Source of the DNA: Zarea fungicola
Taxonomy: Eukaryota > Ascomycota > Sordariomycetes > Hypocreales > Cordycipitaceae
Length of the DNA: 64,000 nt
Direction: 5' to 3'
Assembly: GCA_900169235.1 (NCBI GenBank)
Contig: FWCC01000082.1
Location: forward strand, 310,001-374,000
Under the pieces are notes generated by a model. It saw only the letters and a program-made list of their open reading frames with translations. It did not search any database and had not been told where the DNA came from. Below, in pieces: positions 56,165-64,000 of the stretch (position 1 is the stretch's first letter; each line of letters starts with the position of its first letter). The translations under genes were made by a program, and so were the position numbers.

Positions 56165-59100
56165 GGCAGAGACGAGGTTGTTTGGCAAAGCAAACAATGG
56201 AAAAATAGTGGGAGGGTGGAATTAAAGAAGCAAGACTCGAGCGTGCATTTCCGGGGGTGGAGAATCCGCGGCGATGATTGTAAAAAGGCGGAGAGAATTT
56301 GAGGTCGCAAAAGACAAAAACAAAGAGTCGTTACGTTCCTCGTAAGGTGGTTGAGTCCTGACTTGAACCACCAGGAACGATGTAGAAGAAAATGGTCGGG
56401 AAAAAAAACGAAGGCGTATTCTTTTTTTCTTTTTTAAAAGTCCTTTCTCTTTCTTTTACAATGAATATAATCGAGGCGACTTGGGCGCCAGGATGGTGGA
56501 GAGAAGCAAACTCGTCCAGTTGGTCGGAGGCGGTTATTTGGTTCGAAGTCAAACGGCGGAAGGAGTGAGCCGCTGGTAAGGAGTGACGCGGTGTGATGGG
56601 CTACACCGAAGCGTGGTTGGTTATGGTAAGGAATGACTGCAGTTTGGCGTAAGCAAACTACTGCGAAGAAACAATCAAAGGAGTGACAAAGGTTGACAAG
56701 ACAAAAGCACAATAGGGAACCGCTCGACCGGCCTGGAACGAGATGCGTGAAAAGGAAGGATAGAAGAAGGGGAAGATGTGAATGAGGCTCAAGCAAACAG
56801 ACAGAGGCGAGGCGGAGGCGGGCAGCCAGGCCAGCGCAAGGAACTGGGACTGGGAACTGGAACTGGGGTGTGCGCTGTAGCAGAGAAGCAGGGGTCTGTG
56901 ATGGCTGGCACCGCCCTGAACGCCTGCTGTGAAGCGGACTGACAGGGCAAGTCGGGGACAAGTCAGGGCAGCCAGAAATGAAAATACAAGCAGCAGCAGC
57001 AGGGAGGCCGCTGAGGGGTGAAATTACAGGGCCTGTGAGGCTTATGGGGCGCCAACTTGGGACTTTGGTGCCAGGTTTTTTGAGAAGCCTGTGTTTGTAA
57101 ATAATAAGCCAGTGCGGGCCGGTACCTGACGCTAGTCCGAGGATGGGATAGCGGTAAACGGGCGGCCGGCGAAAGCCACTTGATTTGCAGGATTTGCTTA
57201 CAGAAGGGCGCGGCATGTTTATCAGCAGATTAAGCAGCAATTTACAGTAATGCATTATATTTATTCTGGCATTTACATTGACTGGTAAAATTCTTGCCTT
57301 TCTGCTTCTCTTGCCATTTACCTACCGTACCAGTATGTTGCCCGATATGGGCCAATTTGCTGGATCCACGGGGGCGAATGAGACAGGACGGCAGTGCCCT
57401 GCATTGGCCCGCCTACCAGCTTCTTCTTGTACATGCCACTATTATTGTGCGCAAAAGGTACTAGCAGCTGCCTGCTCGGTATTGGCTCCTCTGCACTCCG
57501 TAGTGCCGTCCATTTTGCACCAGTGGTTTTGAACAAAACAGGCATCATCCGTCTGAGGTTTGATTGGGCTGGCACTAGCGTTGAACCGAACCAGGGCCGC
57601 CGCCACAGGGGGGACAAGAACCCGCCAGGGGGCAGACCAGCCATGGCAGGGAAAGCTCAAGTCCGCCTGCAGGCTGGCTTGCTGCTGCTGGCCATGAAGA
57701 CGGATCGAACAACCGCAATCGGGGAAGCCACGCGAGTCGAGCTGCACTAGCTAGTGGGCTGCAAGAGAATTTTCTTTCTTTTTCTGTGATTTCTTGCTTT
57801 CAAATATGGAAGCTTGTGGCGTTGGTGAGATGAGATGCTTACGCTGATTCATAGCCTATCTCAGCCGTGAGCGGCCACAAGTGAATGTGAGAGTCTTTGT
57901 CTTGACAATGCAAGCCTGCCGGTTTTCTATCCATTCCCACAGACAGGGCAGCAGGGGTTCTCATTTATTGACTTGCTCAACGGAGTAGTCCGTACAGGCA
58001 TGCCTTGTCAGGCATGGTGTATCTGTGTCTATATCTATATGCTGGGACCTTCTACATGTATTTATTGTGCGCAGATGCACATGCACATACATGTGCATTT
58101 GTAAAGAGACCCGATAAGCCTTGCCATTCTACACTATTCTACACTCATCGGCAAATGTAACCGCAGCTCAAAAAAGACGGGATGGACGGATGGTGGAGAG
58201 GGAGGGGTTCGTTCATTTATTCGTCACCGACTTGCAGGAGGCGGCGATGCAAGAAGAAAAAAAGCGCCATGCTGCTGCTCAGCTGAAGAATGAAAGCGTT
58301 TGAGCTTTTTCTTCTCCAACTCTTGGCACCATTTAAATGGAACATATTGATTTACCATGTATTCCATTTCACATCACGATAGATGTGCAGGCGACAGCAG
58401 GGTAGCAGGCAATCGAGCAAGGTCACCAAGAGGCTAGGTACTGCTAGTTAGTACGGCAGATCATCCTAGTGCGTGTCTTTTGCACCGTTGCACTCGTCCA
58501 CTCGTGCAAATGTAACATTGTCCACAAATCCAGGCACAAGTAGAAAGAAAAAAGAAAAAAGCTCAAGAAAAAAAGGGGCGCTGAATGTTGGTCCATGATT
58601 GGTTACATGCAGGGGTTGTTCAACGACACAGCCCACTGGATCATGCAGGTACAGACACCCACCACCGCCCATCCTCATCAAAGAAATGAGTGTGCGAGCT
58701 TGTGTGTGTGGAGATTGGCCAGAAGCGACTCCTCTCTTCAATAGCGACGCCTTTATATTCATGGTCCTTGCGCATCACCATATTGGCATATATTGCGCAA
58801 GCCTCACCAGTCAGGTCCTGAGCACGAGCTTTCACATTATCAACCTGTCGCCTTATCAGCAATCAGCCCTCATTCCATGTACATGTGGTGCATTGAGTCC
58901 TAAAATTTACCCGTTATGCGCTGCCCTCTGTGAATAAAAACAAACATCTGAATCGCGTCTCATCAATCAAACATTCCTCTCCCTTGTGACCCAGACTAAT
59001 TCCCGGCGATTAAAAAACTTGTCTTTATTTTTATCATCTATTTCCGGGAATTGATATTATCATCATTTACTACATTTACTATTTATTATTTATCCGTCTT

Positions 59101-59696
59101 TTCTCCTTTTCGTGCACATCCTCCGACATTCCCGGCGCCGGTGTACTGGGTCTGTCATTACAGTGCCGCCGTGCCACCGTACACCATCGGCATCCTTGCA
59201 TTTAATTTCCATCGTACTCCATACATCTTTCGATTGTATAAACTGTCAATCGTTCATTGTCCTTTTTCTTCCATTTCTTTATCATTTTTATTTTGTACAT
59301 GAAAGCCACTCTTGCAGCATTGTGGACCACAGACTGTACCAGTATGTATGCATTCCCGACATGCCTCGCATCACCTGCATATCCAAGACGTTCTAGATCC
59401 CCCGGACCCTCTCCACCGCGAGCCGCCCTCTGCTTGACAACTTGACACACTCTGCTCGGCTTAATGGCCCAGTCCGGCAAAGACCAAGCTTGGCGCGTGC
59501 CAAGACCTAACAAATAAACATTGAATTGTAGCTTCTCGAACAGCATCACTCGTTCATTAGAGTAATCACGGCAACGAAGCCAACATCTTGGAGCTGTAGA
59601 TATCAACTGCACATCTCCTTGGAATAGGTGGCACATACCCACTAGACTGGCGAAAATATCTAAAATATGCATCTGCGTAGATATATATACCCATAA
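56165..59696. other. 3.5 kb gene-free region
   Basis: 5' flank of the Skg6-like gene and 3' flank of the helicase. One long but implausible minus ORF (56434-57255) is discussed under rejected items. Otherwise short ORFs only. Confidence 0.55.
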
Positions 59697-61815
59697 CTAC
59701 TCTGCCCGAGTACTCGTCACCTGGTAAAACTCGGGTGCATACTCGAGCAGCCACCCCTTGTCCGTCTTGCTCACCTCCCGAATATACGTCTTGTCATTCG
59801 TCTCCATCACCTCGTGAAACACAACCCAGTCTGCCTTCCTCCCAAACAGCAGCGAGCTCGGGTGCGCGTGCAGCACCGTCCCGCCCCCGACGTTGCGAAA
59901 CGTCCCGTCCGCCTGCATCCGCGCCGCCTGCGCAAAGTAACCCGCCGTCAGGCACCGCAGAATCCCCTCTGTTTTGCTCGCCCGAGCGCCATCATCTTGC
60001 TCCTTCCCCGTCTGTTGTTGTTGCTGCTGCTGCTGCCGCCGTGACAATGTCTCGTCCACAGTCATATCGAACCGCTCCAGGTACCGCTTTAGCTGCGCCC
60101 GGATGCTCACGGCCCGCGTCATGGCTCTGTAGTTTAAATGATTTTCGTGACAGAATTTGGCCTCCTTTTTACCCCGCGTGATGAATGCCTGATAGGCGTT
60201 GAGCAGCGTGAGGTGGTCGCCTTCTTCCGCCGCAAACTTTCGCCTCGCGCTCTCCATCGCCTTGCGCTCCCCCTCGTGGTAAAACCACACGCTGCTGCCC
60301 AGGCTCGTCATGGCCGCAATCGTGAGCATCTCGCTCAGACACCCAAACGACGGCGCCGACAGTAGTGTTCGTGCCATCATCGGCTCCACCGACAGCTCCG
60401 CCATGCGCATGCCCAGCGGCCGCGTGAGCTTTGCGTACTCATCCAGTGCGCCCAGCGAATACAGCAGCTCCAGTGCCTTGCTCACGAGCTGCGAGGGCGG
60501 GGGCGACAGAAAGTCGAAGCGCACAATATTGTCGATGCCCAGTGCCTTGAGCTGGAGAATCGTCGACGCGAGGTTGGAACGCTGAATCTCGGGCGGGTTG
60601 CTCTGCGAAAGCCCGTTGTAGGCTTGTTCCGTGTATAAACGAAAGCATTTTCCCGGTTTCGTGCGACCCGCACGACCAGCTCGCTGTGCGGCGGATGCCT
60701 TGGAGATTGATGTTGCTGTCAGGGATTCGATGCCCGTCTCGGGGTTGTAGGCACGTAGCTTCACGTAGCCCGAGTCAACGACAAAGACGATGCCGTCAAT
60801 CGTAACCGATGCCTCTGCAATGTTGGTCGAGAAAACTACCTTTCGCGTGCCTTTGGGCGGGCTGTCAAAGACGTACATTTGCTCTTCCGTCGTGAGCCCT
60901 GCGTACAGGGGCATTGGCTGAAGGGGGCCATATTTCGTCTCCAGCTGTGGTGCTCGCTCCGAAATGGCTTGGACTGCAAAATCAATTTCCTCGCGACCGG
61001 TTAGGAACACGAGTATATCGCCCTCACCTTCTTGTGTGTGTATGTCAACGACGGTAGATACAGCCCTTTCCACGTAGTTTTCGGCTGGCGCGTCCAGAAA
61101 CAGCAAGTCGATTGGAAACGTTCGCCCTTCCAAGCTGACAACCGTTCCAATCTTTGCTGCCTCTTCATCAGCCTCGTTCGATGCTGGCTCGTTGCTCAAT
61201 GTGAAGAAACTTAGAAACGCTTCTGCTTCGAGCGTCGCGCTGCTGATGATGATGCGCAACTCGGGTCGCTTCCTACGAATCTTCTTCAGCAGGCCAAGCA
61301 AAATGTCAGTGCTAATGGATCGCTCGTGCGCTTCGTCAACCATGATGACCGAGTATCGGCTCAGTAGGGGGTCGACGAGCGCCTCCCGAATCAGCAGCCC
61401 ATCAGTCAAAAACTTGATACGCGTCGTCGCCGACGTGACGTCCTCGAAGCGTATCGAGTATCCCACCTCCTTGCCAACTTCGCATCCCACTTCATCAGCA
61501 ACGCGCAGGGCAACTGTCGTGGCTGCGACGCGTCTGGGCTGTAGTTTCACACGTCAGAATCAGATTCTTGCATGGGCGGCGTTGTCAACATACCTGCGTC
61601 ACTCCAATGATCTTGCCATTCTTGCACCATCCTGCCTTGTCCAGAAACTGCGGAATCTGTGTCGTTTTTCCAGATCCAGTTTGGCCAATCACGATTGTCA
61701 CCGGATATGTCTCTATTGTGTAGAGTAGGCTCTCCCTGTGCTTGGCGATAGGCAGCAAAGCTGGGGGCTTGTGCAGCGCCGGTATGAAGTTTGCATCTAA
61801 ATCATTTTCCGCCAT
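59697..61815 (-). CDS. DEAH-box RNA helicase, DHX35-like
   Basis: Predicted ATP-dependent RNA helicase, probably nuclear and spliceosome-linked. Exons 61815-61594 and 61538-59697; intron 61593-61539 has GTATGT and CTACAG ends; 687 aa. The helicase core starts almost at once: GQTGSGKTTQIPQF (44-57, motif I), TQPRRVAA (Ia), DEAH at 142-145 (MVDEAHERS, II), SATLEAEAF (III), STNIAEASVTIDG (V) and QRAGRAGR (VI). HA2-like and OB-fold-type C-terminal sequence follow. The short N-terminus without S1 or RS domains, and the total length, fit DHX35 rather than Prp2, Prp16, Prp22 or Prp43. A pure eight-glutamine run lies near 60020-60050. Divergent from the Cue5-like gene over 517 bp. Confidence 0.88.
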
Positions 61816-62332
61816 TATTTAGGCAGCTGTCAAGACACAAATGAGAAGCAGTTCCGGCGCCAGCACCGGTACCACTCCAATTATTGATTAAACTCAAGCT
61901 TATGGTATATAAAACACCAGACTCAAGATGGATCCAATTCATATACCAACAAGACCCATGATGTTTGTCTAAAAAGAAGAGACGAGCTGTTGGTGTAAAA
62001 ATGCTCCCCACTACCCTAGACAGTGTTAAGCAAATGAGGCTGAAGCTATGATCCAGCTGTGGCTCGGTGTGGCTAGGGCGTCGCTCGTTAGTGGGGCACG
62101 TCATAGTTGTCGCGGCCAGTCCTGCTTGAACCCCCTCGTTTATAAAACAACTGGCTTGGCCCCAAGGTGAAACAAGAAAACGTCGCGATATTTGTATTGT
62201 CTATCAATTTTCTCGCGCAGCTACTGTAGCATCAACCATCGCACCCATCGAAAGAAGTTCATAAAAAGCACTCATTGTCCTTGCGCGAGCTGTGCTGCGC
62301 CACATTTATCAAAGTACTGACCAGGGGCCAAG
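61816..62332. promoter_or_regulatory. Bidirectional promoter region helicase/Cue5-like gene
   Basis: 517 bp between two outward-facing start codons. A TATAAAA word lies at 62141-62147, about 190 bp before the Cue5-like start. Confidence 0.45.
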
Positions 62333-63836
62333 ATGGCGTCTACAACACCAGAGACGGTGAGCCCGCCCCATACATTTCTCAAACCTTCAACGACTAACGC
62401 GGCTACCTGCAGGAGAAGCAATCCAAGCCTGTAGCAGAGACTGGTGCCGAATCGCCGACCACAGCCCGCCCTTTCGAGATGGACGACGACGACGTGCAGG
62501 ACACGAGCATTGCGGCGACACCTACAAAGCCCACGGCCGCCGCGACCAAGCCAGCAGCGCCCGAGGGCCAAGCACCCGCCAGCCAAGTAGCTCCCGCCGA
62601 AACTGAGGTGCTGCCGGCCAAGCCTCCGCGTCCCATGTCGGAGGCGCAACAGAATGAAGCCATGCTCAAAGAAGCTTTCCCCACGGTGGAAGCAAACGTC
62701 ATCAAAGCCATCCTGAGAGCGAGCGGCGGACAGGTCGAACCAGCATTTAATGCCTTGCTTGGTAAGCTGACCTGAGTCTTCACGTTGACCAGCACTGGCT
62801 AATGAATTTTATTTTCACTTTAGAGATGACGGATCCGGATGCGGTAAAGAATGAACCCGAAGAGCAGCCCCCGGCTCGCCCTCCTCGCCCCCAGGGGCAG
62901 ACTCCCATCTCCCAGCTCGAGGCAGACGAGCTCTACGCCCGCCAGCTGGCAGACCACTACGACAATGTCGGCGCATACGAGGCGCGCACGTCCAGCCTGA
63001 ACCGCAACGGCCGGACTCGCCAGGTCCACGACGACGACGACGACGACGACCGCGAACGAAACTTTATCGATGACGACCTTCCCGTCATCCGAGAGAACCT
63101 GCGCAAGGGATTCTTCGACACACAAACAAAGGTCAATGGCTGGATCGCCGGGATACGAAAGAAGCTGGAGGATAGCTTTGACGAGACGGAGGAGACAGCA
63201 CAGAGGGAGGGTCAGCCCTTCCGCCGACAAGGCGAGGGGAGCCGTCGCAGTGGTGATTACGACCGCTACGATGCCGACCCGCAGGTTCTCAGTGACGATT
63301 TCGCCGGTATGCGATTTTCGTCTGACGGTCGTGAGTCGAGACCACCAACTTATTTACGTCATAAAAACACGAGTCACTAAAACTAGAGTGTTGCAGATCC
63401 CACCAACCACCCTCTGTCGAACCCCGGCCTGCACCGACCTCCTCCGCCATCGAAATCGCCCAGACCGGACGGCAGAAGGGTTGGGTTCAAGGAGGGCCAC
63501 GAGGAGATTAACATGTACGATTCATCACCCAGGGTGCCGCCCAAGGACACGCCGCCCGTGTCGGCCATCAAGTCTAGCAAGTGGCAGCCAATGTCGACGG
63601 TCGAGCCGGAGCCGATTACGGACCATGATCCCTTTAGCCTAGGCGACAGCGAGGACGAGAAGGAGGTCAAGGAGACCAAGCCCAAGTCCAAGGATGAAAA
63701 GGGTGCCAGCTCCAGCACCGACGCCGCCAAGGGCGACGATGCAGCCGAGCGCGTCAAGAAGGCGACGGCCGAGGCCATGGCAGAGAGTTTAGGGGAGCCA
63801 GCCAAGAAGGAGGAATCTGGGGATAAGAAGGAATGA
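62333..63836 (+). CDS. CUE-domain ubiquitin-binding protein, Cue5-like
   Basis: In yeast Cue5 is a receptor that links ubiquitinated aggregates to autophagy. Exons: 62333-62356, 62413-62761, 62824-63330 and 63397-63836; about 439 aa. The CUE domain is at residues 83-125, MSEAQQNEAMLKEAFPTVEA to AFNALLG, with the FP and LL dipeptides that contact ubiquitin. Next come a proline-rich segment, ADELYARQLADHYDNVGAYE, an aspartate run (HDDDDDDDRERN), and a helical block RENLRKGFFDTQTKVNGWIA/GIRKKLEDSFDE shared by the fungal family. The C-terminus is disordered and acidic/lysine-rich (SLGDSEDEKEVKETKPKSKD). The join at 63330/63397 gives SDGHPTNHPLSNPGLHRPPP. Exon 1 is only 24 bases but has clean splice sites. 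Confidence 0.88.
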
Positions 63837-63978
63837 AGAGAATGAAGAGAAGTGCAACATGTTGTTACCATGAGGCAGCAGGTGCGGGGGCGTGTGGCTA
63901 TAGGCCATGTTTTGTATATGTTAATAGCTGTGCAAGTTGTCAACAGATTGACCAAACTGGAAGCTTTTTCGGCCGAGC

Positions 63979-63984
63979 AATAAA
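63979..63984 (+). terminator. AATAAA polyadenylation-type signal
   Basis: Canonical hexamer about 143 bases after the stop of the Cue5-like gene, in an A/T-rich context; likely its 3' processing signal. Confidence 0.45.
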
Positions 63985-64000
63985 TGAAATATCAACTTGT

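Noticed and set aside
56434..57255. 273-codon minus ORF upstream of the Skg6-like gene
   Set aside because: Low-complexity Pro/Leu/Ser/Cys composition, no domain, position in the leader/promoter region and no splice or start context; probably chance.

Overview
The window is nuclear DNA of a filamentous ascomycete (Pezizomycotina, probably Sordariomycetes). The genes carry one to four short introns of about 45-115 bases with GT(A/G)AGT-like donors and CT(A/G)A(C/T)-type branch sites. The gene families are typical of these fungi: Zn2Cys6 and bZIP factors, a HET protein, fungal shugoshin, DASH Dad2, a DUF2293 protein and an Skg6-like membrane protein. I could not place it to genus. All calls come from reading the sequence; no database search was possible, and the splice sites are predictions.

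The window has two parts. The left part (about 1-23.5 kb) is gene-poor, AT-richer and looks like an accessory region. It holds a Zn2Cys6 regulator (188-1337) and a small bZIP regulator (5839-6690). A HET-domain gene (7754-10200) is broken by two frameshifts and carries a tRNA-related, SINE-like repeat. Divergent from it is a very unusual phosphodiesterase-ankyrin fusion (11336-14350). Next come a decayed multicopy-type gene (14850-15965), an ORF without a start codon (16709-17428), decayed coding remnants (17845-18840), a four-exon small secreted protein (20060-20836) and a degenerate piece of 28S rDNA (21398-21680). Two related arrays of a short T-rich core repeated about every 31 bp (16013-16510 and 22380-22980) bracket part of this block. 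They are the most unusual structure in the window.

The right part (about 23.9-64 kb) is mostly conserved housekeeping DNA. It starts with a flavin monooxygenase with a C-terminal membrane anchor (23898-26111). It continues with a large bZIP regulator (26787-28415), a DUF2293 protein (31363-33885), Rrp12 of ribosome export (34535-38506), retromer Vps29 (38948-39696), shugoshin (40207-42211) and DASH subunit Dad2 (42741-43275). Then follow a basic coiled-coil protein (44143-46143), a type-B carboxylesterase (46715-48667), a mucin-like membrane protein (49595-50752), an Skg6-like membrane protein (53923-56164), a DHX35-like DEAH helicase (59697-61815) and a Cue5-like ubiquitin-binding protein (62333-63836).

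Functional links: shugoshin and Dad2 both act in chromosome segregation and are divergent over about 530 bp. The HET gene and the phosphodiesterase-ankyrin gene are divergent over about 1.1 kb, which makes that interval a candidate non-self-recognition locus. A two-base N gap in a poly-A tract (53840-53841) marks an unresolved assembly spot.
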